Shown piece by piece: positions 7,443-16,237 of a stretch of 64,000 nt of DNA. A program made the position numbers and the translations under genes. The DNA lies in assembly GCA_021383565.1 (NCBI GenBank), contig CP079699.1, forward strand, positions 186,001 through 250,000. Reading direction: 5' to 3'. The notes beneath the pieces are model-generated. The model had not been told where the DNA came from. It ran no database searches and was given only the letters and a program-made list of their open reading frames with translations. Positions within the stretch are counted from its first letter, which is position 1. The number at the start of each line of letters is the position of its first letter. The stretch comes from Levilactobacillus brevis. Lineage in GTDB: Bacteria > Bacillota > Bacilli > Lactobacillales > Lactobacillaceae.

Positions 7443-8513
7443 TTGAGAAAAACGTTGTTGTATATCGCATTTTCAACTTTGATGTTTAGTTCGATGGAAA
7501 TCGCCTTGAAGGCGGCTGGTGGGGCATTCAATCCCATCCAGCTTAACCTGATTCGGTTCTTCATCGGGGGACTGGTGTTACTGCCGATTGCCTTACGGGC
7601 ATTGCGCAAGCAGCAACACCATTTGACGCGTTCCGACTGGGGCTTGTTCTTTCTGACAGGCTTCGTGTGCGTGATCGTCTCCATGACGTTGTATCAGTTA
7701 GCCATTTCCGTCGACCAGGCGTCGACGGTGGCCGTGCTGTTCAGCTGTAATCCAGTCTTCGCGCTGATCTTCTCTTACCTGATCTTACACGAGCGACTGG
7801 GACGGGCTAACTTGATTGCCGTAGTGATTTCCATTATCGGATTAATCATCATCGTGAACCCCGCACACCTGACCAACGCCGTGGGCTTGAGCCTCGCCAT
7901 TGGGTCAGCGTTGACTTTCGGCCTGTACAGCATCGTTTCACGGTGGGGGTCCGTTCGTCACCACTTCAACGGCATTATCATGACCTGCTTTACGTTCTTC
8001 GCCGGGTCGTTTGAACTGCTACTCCTGATGCTAGTGAGCCACGTGCCCGCCGTTGCTGGGGGCATGCGGCAGGTGTCCTGGTTAAGCCAGTTCGCCGCGA
8101 TGCCTATCTTGAAAAATGTCAGTCTGGAATACTTCTGGTTGCTGTTCTTCATCGGGGTCTGCGTGACCGGTGGTGGTTTTGCCTTCTACTTCTTGGCTAT
8201 GGAACGCTCCGACGTCTCCACGGCGTCCCTGGTGTTCTTCATCAAGCCGGGGTTGGCGCCAATCTTAGCGGCCCTATTGATTCATGAACGCATCCTGACG
8301 AATACCATCGTCGGGATCGTGGTCATCCTGCTGGGGTCGGTCGTCACCTTTATGGGTAACCGGGTCAAGTCCCGCGAATCCCAGTTGGCCGATCAGGAAG
8401 CCACCGTTCCAGCCAGCGATTTCCAAGAAGCCACGCCACAGACGGCGGCTGCCAAGCTGCGTGCGCGTGCGGAAGCTCACGTGAAATCATCTTCAACGGA
8501 ATCAACTGATTAA
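7443..8513 (+). CDS. DMT-superfamily EamA transporter
   Basis: A 356-residue protein with ten predicted membrane segments and two EamA repeats: the first half begins near residue 1 and the second near residue 150, where FGLYSIVSRWGS opens it. The repeats include AISVDQASTVAVLFSCNPVFA and ERSDVSTASLVFFIKPGLAP, the paired substrate-path segments of the family. A ~50-residue hydrophilic Ala/Glu/Ser-rich cytosolic tail follows the last membrane segment and is longer than usual. The start is TTG 7443 with GGAGGAAC upstream. It is probably a metabolite exporter of unknown substrate. It is followed immediately by a strong terminator shared with the convergent gene. Confidence 0.87.
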   Translation: MRKTLLYIAFSTLMFSSMEIALKAAGGAFNPIQLNLIRFFIGGLVLLPIALRALRKQQHHLTRSDWGLFFLTGFVCVIVSMTLYQLAISVDQASTVAVLFSCNPVFALIFSYLILHERLGRANLIAVVISIIGLIIIVNPAHLTNAVGLSLAIGSALTFGLYSIVSRWGSVRHHFNGIIMTCFTFFAGSFELLLLMLVSHVPAVAGGMRQVSWLSQFAAMPILKNVSLEYFWLLFFIGVCVTGGGFAFYFLAMERSDVSTASLVFFIKPGLAPILAALLIHERILTNTIVGIVVILLGSVVTFMGNRVKSRESQLADQEATVPASDFQEATPQTAAAKLRARAEAHVKSSSTESTD

Positions 8514-8523
8514 GTAAATGAAT

Positions 8524-8560
8524 AAACATCCTCGCCGAAAAATAGACGAGGATGTTTTTA
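8524..8560. terminator. bidirectional terminator
   Basis: AAACATCCTCG (8524-8534) pairs with CGAGGATGTTT (about 8546-8556), flanked by A/T tracts on both sides. It lies between the convergent EamA and DJ-1/PfpI genes and can serve both. Confidence 0.9.
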
Positions 8561-9253
8561 TTTACCCAAATTTTGAACGAGAAGCCGGGCTACGGCCTTA
8601 GCCGAGAAGGGGTTTTGCCCGGTAATCAACCGGTCGTCCTGAACGGCGTATTCCTTGTACGCCCGCTTCTTCAGGAAGGTCGCACCGTGGGCTTCGGCCG
8701 CCGTCTGATTGAAGAAGGGAACGACAGAACGTTTACCCGCGAGGATTTCTTCAGCCTTGGTGAAGCCAGTCACTTGGTGGTTGGCGATTAAATAGTGGCC
8801 CGGGGTCGTCTGAATATTTAGCAGTCCCGCGATGCCGTGGCAAACCGAGGTGACGTAGCCGTCATTGGCGTAAATCGCTGCGGCAATGGCTTGAAGCGGC
8901 GCATTATCGGGAAAGTCCCACATGACACCATGTCCGCCGGCATAATAAATGGCGGCGTAGTCGGCGGGATTGACCTGCTGTGGACTTAACGAGTCAGTCA
9001 GGGCACGGTGCTGGAAGTCGGTGGATTCGTAGATGGCCATGGTTTCTTCGTCCGTATACTTCATGCTGCGGGGGTCGAGCGGGACAAAGCCCCCTTGGGG
9101 ACTCACGTAGTCCACCTGATAGCCGGCTTGCTGAACGATGGCAGCAAATTCGGTGGCTTCACCGAGCCAGAGTCCGGTAGGGTCGAACGTCTCGCCATAG
9201 CGGGTGGTATTCGTCAAAACAATCAGAATCTTTTTTAAAGTTGTTGGTTGCAT
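8558..9253 (-). CDS. DJ-1/PfpI family protein (Hsp31-like class I amidotransferase fold)
   Basis: A 231-residue protein of the DJ-1/PfpI superfamily. It has the nucleophile-elbow Cys in TSVCHGIAGLL, an acidic residue region EATEF near the N-terminus, GGHGVMWDF and a C-terminal TGQNPFSAKAVA, the pattern of the Hsp31/YDR533C-like branch. Such proteins act in methylglyoxal/glyoxal detoxification or as stress chaperones; the exact reaction is not deducible. The 3' end of the ArsR-family gene overlaps its 5' end by 19 bp on the same strand, so the two form one operon and the regulator probably controls it. Confidence 0.9.
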   Translation of the reverse strand: MQPTTLKKILIVLTNTTRYGETFDPTGLWLGEATEFAAIVQQAGYQVDYVSPQGGFVPLDPRSMKYTDEETMAIYESTDFQHRALTDSLSPQQVNPADYAAIYYAGGHGVMWDFPDNAPLQAIAAAIYANDGYVTSVCHGIAGLLNIQTTPGHYLIANHQVTGFTKAEEILAGKRSVVPFFNQTAAEAHGATFLKKRAYKEYAVQDDRLITGQNPFSAKAVARLLVQNLGK

Positions 9254-9582
9254 GTCATCGTCTCCGTTACGTGGTCTAAGAGGGTCTTGAGCTGGTCGAT
9301 AGCTTTCGTTTGGTGCGTGAGATAGTAGAAATTTTTAGTGCCTTCACGCCGATAGTCGACGAGTTGAACACTTTTCAAAATTTTGAGATGGTGCGAGACA
9401 GCCGGTCGGGATAACCCAGTCACCCCAACAAGATCAGTGACTTGAAGGCCCCGATGAATCACCTTGGGATCAAGTAACGCTACGATAATGGCTTGACGCT
9501 TCTGATCGCCTAGGGCCACTAGAAAGTCGCTGGACTTGGTAAACTCGTGTTTTAGTTTGGTTAAATTGGACAATTTGTTCAC
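9235..9582 (-). CDS. ArsR-family winged-helix regulator
   Basis: A 115-residue regulator with an HTH_5 (ArsR) domain: LGDQKRQAIIVALLD, then LVGVTGLSRPAVSHHLKILK as the recognition helix, then the wing VDYRREGTKNFYYL. No CxC metal site typical of metal-sensing ArsR/SmtB proteins is visible; the only Cys is near the C-terminus, so metal sensing is unlikely. GTG 9582 is used here, but TTG 9573 is also possible because AGGTGA lies just upstream of it. It is the first gene of a two-gene operon with the DJ-1 protein and is divergent from the MDR oxidoreductase, whose promoter carries an inverted repeat that could be its operator. Confidence 0.9.
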   Translation of the reverse strand: MNKLSNLTKLKHEFTKSSDFLVALGDQKRQAIIVALLDPKVIHRGLQVTDLVGVTGLSRPAVSHHLKILKSVQLVDYRREGTKNFYYLTHQTKAIDQLKTLLDHVTETMTCNQQL

Positions 9583-9670
9583 CTGTTCGTTCGTTATTTT
9601 AAACCATTAAAACATTATTCAACTATTGTGTCAAGTCACTTATGTCGGTGGCTTTACCCAGATTTATTAG

Positions 9671-9719
9671 TTGACATTTTTAAACGGTCTCAGTAATATG
9701 AAACACAATCGTTTAAAAA
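9671..9719 (+). promoter_or_regulatory. promoter of the MDR gene with an overlapping inverted repeat
   Basis: A near-consensus sigma-A promoter: TTGACA (9671-9676), a 17-bp spacer, TAATAT (9694-9699). Starting in the spacer, TTTTTAAACG (9677-9686) is repeated inverted as CGTTTAAAAA (9710-9719), so the arms flank the -10 box. A repressor bound across it would block RNA polymerase. It explains why the TTG at 9671 cannot be the start codon. Confidence 0.8.
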
Positions 9720-9748
9720 TACGAACCAAGAAAGCTGGGAATATAACC

Positions 9749-10759
9749 ATGTCAGAAACAATGCAGGCCGCGGTGATTACCCGTTATGGGCAAGCGATGC
9801 CGCTGATGAAAACAGTGCCGGTTCCGTCTCTTCAGGCTACCGATGTTTTAGTTAAGATTAAGGCGGTGAGCCTCAATCCCATTGACCTCAAGACCATGGC
9901 GGGGGAGCTTAAATTCTTGTTGTCTTATCGAATGCCCCTGATTTTGGGGAGTGACTTTGCCGGCGAAGTCGTCGCCGTGGGCTCTCAGATCACCCCGTTT
10001 AAGGTGGGTGACGCGGTCTATGGCCGGCCACGCAAGAGTCGGATTGGCACGTTCGCTGAATACTTGGCGGTCGATGTGGCCGACATCGCCTTAAAGCCGC
10101 AAAGTCTTACGTTTAATGAGGCCGCAGCGCTCCCCCTAGTTGGTCTGACCAGTTATCAAGCGCTCCACGATATTTTGCATGTGAAGCCTGGTCAGAAGGT
10201 GCTCATTCAAGCTGGTGCGGGTGGCATTGGTACGATTGCGATTCAACTTGCGAAATATTTGGGCGCACAGGTGGCTACGACCACGAGTCCGCAAAATTTT
10301 GCGCTGGTCCGTTCGTTAGGGGCCGATCGGGTTATTGATTACCATACCGAGGATTTTACGACGGTTTTGACGGACTACGACGCGGTTTTTGATACGTTAG
10401 GTGGTCAGAGCTTGGCACAAGCCTTTTCGGTGGTCAAACGCGGCGGCCAAGTCGTGAGTATTTCCGGATTACCCAATGTCCGTTTTGCTAAGGCGTATGG
10501 TCTGCCGTTGTGGAAACAGGGGGTGTTAGGCGTCGCTAGTCACCGATTGACGCGATTGGAGAGACGGTCGGGTGTGGCCTACCGCTTCTTGTTCATGGCT
10601 CCCAGTGGCACAGAATTGGCGTTACTGACAACGTTGATTGCGGCTGGCCAATTACGCCCCGTAATTGACCGGACCTTCCCCTTCAGCGCGTTAAATCAAG
10701 CATTGACGTATTTTAAACAGGGACATGCCCGTGGAAAAATTATTGTGGAGATGGCGTAG
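9749..10759 (+). CDS. quinone-oxidoreductase-like zinc-independent MDR dehydrogenase
   Basis: A 336-residue medium-chain dehydrogenase/reductase. The N-terminal GroES-like half contains SLNPIDLKTMAG and LGSDFAGEVVAVG. The Rossmann half has the NADP-binding GAGGIGTIAIQLAKYLGA and the VFDTLGG segment. The Cys/His zinc ligands of alcohol dehydrogenases are missing, as in NADPH:quinone reductases and enoyl reductases. ATG 9749 is chosen because a consensus promoter and its -10 box occupy the apparent upstream extension. It is divergent from the ArsR/DJ-1 operon, which suggests a shared response to reactive carbonyl or quinone stress (inference). Confidence 0.9.
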   Translation: MSETMQAAVITRYGQAMPLMKTVPVPSLQATDVLVKIKAVSLNPIDLKTMAGELKFLLSYRMPLILGSDFAGEVVAVGSQITPFKVGDAVYGRPRKSRIGTFAEYLAVDVADIALKPQSLTFNEAAALPLVGLTSYQALHDILHVKPGQKVLIQAGAGGIGTIAIQLAKYLGAQVATTTSPQNFALVRSLGADRVIDYHTEDFTTVLTDYDAVFDTLGGQSLAQAFSVVKRGGQVVSISGLPNVRFAKAYGLPLWKQGVLGVASHRLTRLERRSGVAYRFLFMAPSGTELALLTTLIAAGQLRPVIDRTFPFSALNQALTYFKQGHARGKIIVEMA

Positions 10760-10909
10760 GCGTGTGGACACTGGCGATCTCGTGTGATAGCCAGCCGTGG
10801 CTAGACGGGATAAACGAATCCGTGATTTCTTGCACAAATTAAGCGAAACCCTAGCGCCCCTATGTTATGATTGTCGTGGTGACTCATAGAGAGAAAGGGA
10901 GCGTGACAG

Positions 10910-11581
10910 ATGGCAACGCTGGTTATTTTACGGCACGGTGAGAGTGTCGCCAACCGAGACAACATTTTTACGGGGTGGAATGACGTGCCGCTGACGGCGA
11001 AAGGCCGGCAACAGGCCCAGGCCGCAGGACAACTTGTGGCGCAGACGGGCTTGCAGTTCGGCGCGCTCCATACGTCCATGTTGCAGCGGGCGATTGTGAC
11101 CTCGAACATTGTCTTAGAGGCGATCGATCAGCTGTATATCCCGGAGTATAAGTCTTGGCGGCTAAATGAACGCCACTATGGCGCCCTTCGTGGGAAGAAT
11201 AAGGCCAAGGTTCGCGAGCAAGTCGGCGATCAGCAGATCAAGATCTGGCGGCGCAGCTTCAAGACGGTGCCACCATTGCTGGACCACATTACGCAGGACC
11301 GGCGTTATGATCGTTTCGGTCCGCACATTGAGCCGCTGGGAGAAAGTCTCGAGATGGCCTATCATCGCTTGATGCCGTACTGGGTTGACCAGATTGCCCC
11401 GCGGCTACTCGACGGGCACAATCAACTGGTCGTCGCTCATGGCAGTACGTTACGGGCTCTGATTAAATACTTGGACGGTGTGGCGGATGCCGACATCAGT
11501 CAGGTGGAAGTGGCCAACGGGGAACCCATTCAATACGACTTCGATGACCACCTCAACGTCCTGCAAAAATTAATATTATAA
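10910..11581 (+). CDS. gpmA: 2,3-bisphosphoglycerate-dependent phosphoglycerate mutase family protein
   Basis: A 223-residue histidine phosphatase-superfamily enzyme interconverting 3- and 2-phosphoglycerate in glycolysis. It shows the catalytic RHGES near residue 8, [26 protein letters not shown] (catalytic Glu) and [17 protein letters not shown] (second His). Length and spacing match dPGM, although the central part diverges from the best-known lactobacillar GpmA, so it may be a second, accessory mutase. The start is ATG 10910 behind AGAAAGGGAG. A terminator-like hairpin follows at 11611. Confidence 0.85.
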   Translation: MATLVILRHGESVANRDNIFTGWNDVPLTAKGRQQAQAAGQLVAQTGLQFGALHTSMLQRAIVTSNIVLEAIDQLYIPEYKSWRLNERHYGALRGKNKAKVREQVGDQQIKIWRRSFKTVPPLLDHITQDRRYDRFGPHIEPLGESLEMAYHRLMPYWVDQIAPRLLDGHNQLVVAHGSTLRALIKYLDGVADADISQVEVANGEPIQYDFDDHLNVLQKLIL

Positions 11582-11610
11582 TATTTAGTTAACAAAATAC
11601 TAAGATAATT

Positions 11611-11658
11611 AGGTTGGCTCGCACAATTGAGAGAAATGATTGTGTTTGGCCAGCCTTT
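11611..11658 (+). terminator. probable terminator after gpmA
   Basis: GGTTGGC pairs with GCCAGCC, and inside it CACAAT pairs with ATTGTG, followed by CTTTTCG. It lies 30 bases after the gpmA stop codon. Confidence 0.65.
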
Positions 11659-11840
11659 TCGTATAATCAGAAGAAAGGGACTTTCCCTTGATGGTGTGAT
11701 CGGTGGCTGGTGATTAGTCACGATAGTTTAAGGGGGTGGGCCGTGGTGTGGCGACGCGGCTTAGCTACCCGGTTAATCAGCACGCCCACAGTTCACAGTT
11801 AAAGAGTAGGGAAGCCTAACTTTAAGGGGGATTGAGAATT

Positions 11841-13067
11841 GTGAATACACGTAATTTAGGTCATTGGGGTATCCTACTCGTCGTGGTTTTGGGGATTAGC
11901 GGCGTGGTTTTTGGGATGCATGAGCTAGATACTAAGGACCAGCAGACGGTGCGCACAACCAATAAGCTGCACGCCAAGCAGACACGACAAGAGATTGCCT
12001 ACGACGCGTTGCAGAGCAACCAACTGCGCAGTAAGAAAAAGACCGTTTGGGACAAGCAGAATAAGGGGAAAAAGACACCCCAATTTACGGCGCGCTTTAA
12101 CCGCCAACTGCGAGCCAAGAAGTTCGTGGGGACGGCCTTAGTCGTCAAGAACAACAAGGTGGTCTACCAGCGGTCGTTCGGGAAGGCCAATGCCAAGAAG
12201 CACAAGGCCAACCAAGCGACCTCGCAGTTTTTGATTAATTCCATTCAAAAATCAATGACGGGGATCTTGGTCATGCGTGCGGCTCAGGCGGGGCAACTGC
12301 ATTTGACGGATAAGTTGAGCAAATACTATCCGCAAATCAAGGGAAGCAACAAGGTCACGCTTCGCCAGATGCTAAACATGGAAGCGGGGATTACCGGCGA
12401 CTTGAATCCCGAGACCACGTTGACGGAACCCGCCGTCTACAAGTATGCGAGTCAGCAGGCCCGAATCAATCAGACCAAGATCAATCAATTTAACTACCAG
12501 CCCATCAGCTATACGCTCCTGGCAGGAATCCTGCGGAAAGTCACGCATGAATCGTACTACCAGCTGTTCTATGAACACTTGGTGACGCCGCTTAGCCTTA
12601 ACCACACCAGCTTTGCACAGCTGAAACATTCGGGAACCACCGTTGGTTATAGTGGAACAGTGCCAGGTAACTATTCACAGCCGCACGTGCCATCCGCTAA
12701 GGATATGGCCGTGCAGATTGCCACGGGGAATGCGACCATGTCGGCCGGGGATGTCTTCCGGACGGAACGGGCCATCATTCGAGGAACGGTGTTGAAGAAG
12801 GCCAGTGGGGCCAACCGACTCCATCAGAGTACCAGTAGCACGGCGCATTATGCCGGGGGCCTCTACCACCTAGATCAGGTCGGCTACTACGGTCACGGGG
12901 TCGGCGATGACTACGAAGGCACCTTTGTGATGAGCCGCAACGGTAAGACGGGAGTGATTCTTCTGTCGAACAACTACTACAAGGGGGGCATGTACCCGAC
13001 GTGGTCGACGGAAGACTTGGCCATCAGCACCTTCCGTAGCGTGAATGCTGTTAGCAAGTTGCGGTAA
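11841..13067 (+). CDS. serine hydrolase, beta-lactamase/PBP class C-like
   Basis: A 408-residue protein with a single N-terminal membrane segment (~8-28), a hydrophilic basic linker, and a serine beta-lactamase/D,D-peptidase-like domain from ~75. The SxxK motif is SIQK in FLINSIQKSMTG. The second motif region reads YQPISYTLLAG, where the usual YxN is not clear. The third motif region is YYGHGVGDDYEG (H-x-G in place of K-T-G). Such proteins are extracellular esterases or wall-peptide hydrolases. GTG 11841 is preferred because AAGGGGG lies 10 bases upstream; the in-frame TTG at 11832 is too close to it. The gene has its own terminator. Confidence 0.85.
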   Translation: MNTRNLGHWGILLVVVLGISGVVFGMHELDTKDQQTVRTTNKLHAKQTRQEIAYDALQSNQLRSKKKTVWDKQNKGKKTPQFTARFNRQLRAKKFVGTALVVKNNKVVYQRSFGKANAKKHKANQATSQFLINSIQKSMTGILVMRAAQAGQLHLTDKLSKYYPQIKGSNKVTLRQMLNMEAGITGDLNPETTLTEPAVYKYASQQARINQTKINQFNYQPISYTLLAGILRKVTHESYYQLFYEHLVTPLSLNHTSFAQLKHSGTTVGYSGTVPGNYSQPHVPSAKDMAVQIATGNATMSAGDVFRTERAIIRGTVLKKASGANRLHQSTSSTAHYAGGLYHLDQVGYYGHGVGDDYEGTFVMSRNGKTGVILLSNNYYKGGMYPTWSTEDLAISTFRSVNAVSKLR

Positions 13068-13087
13068 CTGAAAATGAGATGTATCTT

Positions 13088-13121
13088 GAAGATCGCGCGC
13101 AGTCCGTGCGATCTTTTTTAA
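13088..13121 (+). terminator. terminator of the serine hydrolase gene
   Basis: AAGATCGC (13088 onward) pairs with GCGATCTT around a short GC-rich loop and runs into six T. Confidence 0.85.
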
Positions 13122-13399
13122 TAGCTGTCGTTAATAATTGAGCAAAGTCGAAAACGATTACATGACCGATCAGTCCTAAAATATCATTCGACCGGTTATT
13201 GGACTAAACACTGATTTAACAACCTTTATAGCTAGTAAGCCGCACTAGTTTATGATCAGATCCGGAAATTTTCCTTCCATAATATTAACCGCCTGAAGGA
13301 TAATTTCTGCTTTCCTTGTGAAATAAGTTGTTGTATAATTCTACGAGTTCGAAAAGTTCGTTATCTAATTCACTTAATTGCTTAAGGAGTGTGAAAATA
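13122..13399 (+). promoter_or_regulatory. upstream region of the glycerate operon
   Basis: The 13068-13399 gap contains the hydrolase terminator and then A+T-rich sequence. A TATAAT at 13334-13339 lies about 60 bases before the GTG start of the permease and is the probable -10, but the matching -35 is poor, suggesting an activated promoter. The segment CGAGTTCGAAAAGTTCG just downstream contains the repeated word GTTCG. No gene is seen here. Confidence 0.4.
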
Positions 13400-14704
13400 G
13401 TGACTGTTTCTGTCAGTTGGATCGGGGCCTTGATTGGCTTGGCCCTCGCCATTATTTTGATTTTAAGAAAGTTAAATCCCGTGTACTCACTATTATTGGG
13501 AACCATTGTGGGCGCACTGATCGGGGGCGCTAATCTCACCCAGACCGTGAACATTGTGGTCACGGGTTCACAAAGTGTCATGGGAACCGTGGTTCGGGTC
13601 CTAGCCGCCGGGGTCTTTGCCGGGGTCATGATGGAATCTGGGGCGGCGAACGCCATCGCCCGGGGCATCGTGAACAAATTTGGTGAGAGTCTCGCCATCC
13701 TTTCGTTGGCCTTGGCCACCATGATTATCACGGCCGTAGGGGTCTTTATCCCAGTTGCCGTGTTGATTGTGGCCCCAATTGCGTTAGAGGTGGGGAGTCG
13801 TATGCAGATTTCCAAGCTGGCCTTGCTGGTTGCCTTGTCCGGTGGGGGTAAGGCGGGGAATATCATTTCCCCCAATCCCAATACCATCGCCGCGGCTCAC
13901 GGCTTCCATCTGGAATTGAGCCAATTAATGGTGGCGGACTTCATTCCGGCCGTCTTTGGTTTATTGGCGACCGTTGTGATTGCGACGCTACTGCGGCACC
14001 ACGGGACGTTAGCCACCATGGCCGATGTTCAGGCCAACCAGGCGCAGGGCGATGACCAGTCCGCAATGCCGTTGCCCTCTCTGGGGACGGCGATTGTAGC
14101 GCCGTTACTGGCCGTGATTCTCTTGCTCTTGAATCCGGTGGGGAGTGTGCTACACATCGGTTTGTTGGAAAAGTTCAACGTGGATGCTATGTACATCTTG
14201 CCACTGGCCGGACTCATTGGGATGCTGGCCATGCACCAAGGCAAGCAGGTCCTGGCCTACACCAAGGCGGGGATGGCCCGAATGACTGACGTGGTCTTGA
14301 TTCTGATTGGGGCAGGGGCTATCGGTGGTTTGATTACCACCTCGACGTTGCCAGCCGTGATCGTCCATCTGATCAAGGTTTCCGGCATTTCCGGGACCTT
14401 CTTGGCACCAATCGCCGGGATCTTGATGGCCGCTGCCACGGCTTCTACCTCAACCGGGGTAATCTTGGCTACTGGGTCGTTTGGCAAAGCCATTCTGGCC
14501 TTTGGGACGGCGCCGTTAGCCGCTGCCGTCATGGTTCATACCGGGGCGACAGTGATTGACCACTTGCCACAAGGGAACTATTTCCATGTGACGGCCAACG
14601 CCATGAACATGACCTTGAAGGAACGGATGCAGTCGGTTCCTTACGAGACGGCCGTGGGGTTGACCATGACTATCGTCGGCGTCATGATGTTTACGCTGTT
14701 TTAA
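13400..14704 (+). CDS. GntP-family permease (gluconate/glycerate-type)
   Basis: A 434-residue polytopic membrane protein of the GntP ion-symporter family. It starts with VSWIGALIGLALAIILILRKLNPVYSLLLG and contains GGGKAGNIISPNPNTIAAAHGF, the family signature in the middle of the protein, and GATVIDHLPQGNYFHVT near the end. Because the next gene, 23 bases downstream, is a glycerate kinase, the likely substrate is glycerate. GTG 13400 is used, with AAGGAGTG at 13384-13391; the in-frame TTG at 13328 lies before the probable -10. The two genes form one operon for uptake and phosphorylation of glycerate. Confidence 0.9.
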   Translation: MTVSVSWIGALIGLALAIILILRKLNPVYSLLLGTIVGALIGGANLTQTVNIVVTGSQSVMGTVVRVLAAGVFAGVMMESGAANAIARGIVNKFGESLAILSLALATMIITAVGVFIPVAVLIVAPIALEVGSRMQISKLALLVALSGGGKAGNIISPNPNTIAAAHGFHLELSQLMVADFIPAVFGLLATVVIATLLRHHGTLATMADVQANQAQGDDQSAMPLPSLGTAIVAPLLAVILLLLNPVGSVLHIGLLEKFNVDAMYILPLAGLIGMLAMHQGKQVLAYTKAGMARMTDVVLILIGAGAIGGLITTSTLPAVIVHLIKVSGISGTFLAPIAGILMAAATASTSTGVILATGSFGKAILAFGTAPLAAAVMVHTGATVIDHLPQGNYFHVTANAMNMTLKERMQSVPYETAVGLTMTIVGVMMFTLF

Positions 14705-14727
14705 CGGATTAGTGAAAGGATGACCAA

Positions 14728-15861
14728 ATGATGAAAATTGTCATTGCACCGGATTCATTTAAGGGAAGTCTGACGGCTAAAGAGGCTGCAGACGCCATTC
14801 ATACGGGATTGCAACGGGTCTTTCCCGATGCCGACTACGAGATTGTGCCCATGGCCGATGGCGGCGAGGGTACGGTCCAATCGTTGGTTGACGCCACCCA
14901 GGGGAGCTTTCGACACGCCGATGTGTTGAATCCCCTAGGCCAACCGGTTTCTGCCGAATATGGCTTGCTGGGTGACCACCAGACAGCCGTGATTGAAATG
15001 GCAGCGGCCAGCGGCATTCAGTTTGTGAACGAAGAAACGAAGAATCCGCTGGTAACCACGACTTACGGCACGGGCCAGTTAATGTTGGATGCCATGCACC
15101 ACGGTGCCCGCGAGATTATCATTGGTATCGGTGGCAGTGCCACGACCGATGGTGGTCAGGGGATGGCGGAAGCCTTGGGCGTGAGGTTCTTAGACGCTCA
15201 GGGGCAACCAATTACCCGGGGCGGCGGTGGCTTGGCCGACTTGGCCACCATTGACATGAGCGGCCTTGATCCCCTGGTCAGCCAGACCAAGGTACGGATT
15301 GCGTCGGACGTCACGAATCCCCTAGTCGGTGATCAGGGCTCAGCCGCAGTCTTTGGCCCCCAGAAGGGCGCAACACCAGCGATGGTCTCTACCTTGGACG
15401 CCAATTTGGCCCACTATGCTGCGATTATCAAGGCAACGCTGGGCAAGGATCTGGCGGACTTCCCAGGTGCCGGAGCGGCCGGTGGTTTGGGTGCGGGGCT
15501 TCTGGCCTTTACCGAATCGCAGATGGAAAAGGGCGTGGAGATTGTGGTTCGTGAAACTCATCTCAAGGAACGGGCCGTGGGGGCCGACTACGCCTTTACG
15601 GGCGAAGGCGCCATTGATTTCCAGACGCAATATGGTAAGACGCCGATGGGAACGGCGCAGGCGGTTAAGGCCGCCAGTCCCCACGCCAAGGTGATCGGTG
15701 TGGCGGGAAATGTCGGAGCTGGTATCGACCAACTCTACGATCTCGGTATCGACGCCATTTTCGGTATTTTACCGGGAATCGTTGATTTACCCACGGCCAT
15801 TGCGACCGGTAAGGAGAACTTAGCCCGGACGGCGGAAAATATTGCCCGGGTTATGAAGTAA
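14728..15861 (+). CDS. glxK: glycerate kinase (GlxK/GarK family)
   Basis: A 377-residue glycerate kinase of the type I family. The N-terminal MKIVIAPDSFKGSLTAKEAA is the family signature, followed by PMADGGEGT, EMAAASGIQ, GIGGSATTDGGQGM (nucleotide/substrate loop), VRIASDVTNPLVGD, FPGAGAAGGLGAGL and FTGEGAIDFQTQYGKTP. It phosphorylates D-glycerate to 2- or 3-phosphoglycerate, feeding lower glycolysis. It sits immediately after the GntP permease. Two adjacent ATG codons (14728 and 14731) follow GAAAGGA, so either may start the protein. The operon ends at a strong terminator. Confidence 0.95.
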   Translation: MMKIVIAPDSFKGSLTAKEAADAIHTGLQRVFPDADYEIVPMADGGEGTVQSLVDATQGSFRHADVLNPLGQPVSAEYGLLGDHQTAVIEMAAASGIQFVNEETKNPLVTTTYGTGQLMLDAMHHGAREIIIGIGGSATTDGGQGMAEALGVRFLDAQGQPITRGGGGLADLATIDMSGLDPLVSQTKVRIASDVTNPLVGDQGSAAVFGPQKGATPAMVSTLDANLAHYAAIIKATLGKDLADFPGAGAAGGLGAGLLAFTESQMEKGVEIVVRETHLKERAVGADYAFTGEGAIDFQTQYGKTPMGTAQAVKAASPHAKVIGVAGNVGAGIDQLYDLGIDAIFGILPGIVDLPTAIATGKENLARTAENIARVMK

Positions 15862-15923
15862 CTTAAAACGCGCGTGGAATCGATTATCTATCTGACAAGT
15901 GGTTCGACGATTTAACGTGAGAA

Positions 15924-15959
15924 AGCGGGTTGGGATGTTGATTCCGACCCGTTTTTTTT
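15924..15959 (+). terminator. terminator of the glycerate operon
   Basis: A 12-bp stem with G-T pairs (AGCGGGTTGGGA with TTCCGACCCGTT) is followed by eight T. Confidence 0.88.
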
Positions 15960-16047
15960 GCGTTTACTTAAGGCAAATGTCCAATCTAGCCAACGCAGGT
16001 AGATTCTTGCGGCGTTGCCAATTGAGAATGGTCCCCTTAAATGGGAA

Positions 16048-16151
16048 CTTTGAGACGGTGTTTTTCCGGCTCAAAGCAAGGGTTGAGACCGCGCTGTGGC
16101 TCGGGCCGGCCTTCACAGCGTTCCAACCTAAATTTCGCGAACGGTAAGGCG
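16048..16151 (+). repeat. dispersed intergenic repeat family B, copy 1
   Basis: Shares CTTTGAGACG, CCGGCTCAAAGC, GAGACCG or AGACCG, AAATTT, and the 3' end GCGAACGGTAAGGCG in the same order with the segment at 19197-19301. CTTTGAG and CTCAAAG can pair to form a small hairpin. Function unknown. Confidence 0.65.
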
Positions 16152-16189
16152 GCTAGTATGAGTAGTGTCGCAGGATTGACGACTAACGA

Positions 16190-16225
16190 CAAAAAAATTC
16201 CGAGGCCAATGCCCCGGAATTTTTA
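16190..16225 (-). terminator. terminator of pepC
   Basis: AAAATTCCG pairs with CGGAATTTT (minus strand reads into a T-run), located 12 bases after the pepC stop. Confidence 0.85.
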
Positions 16226-16237
16226 TCTTTTTGCAGT

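Larger units (their letters stand above)
15862..16237. other. 376-bp intergenic region carrying two terminators and repeat copy B1
   Basis: After the glycerate kinase there is a terminator (15924-15959), then about 230 bases with no credible gene holding one copy of a dispersed intergenic repeat (16048-16151), then the terminator of the convergent pepC (16190-16225). Confidence 0.7.
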
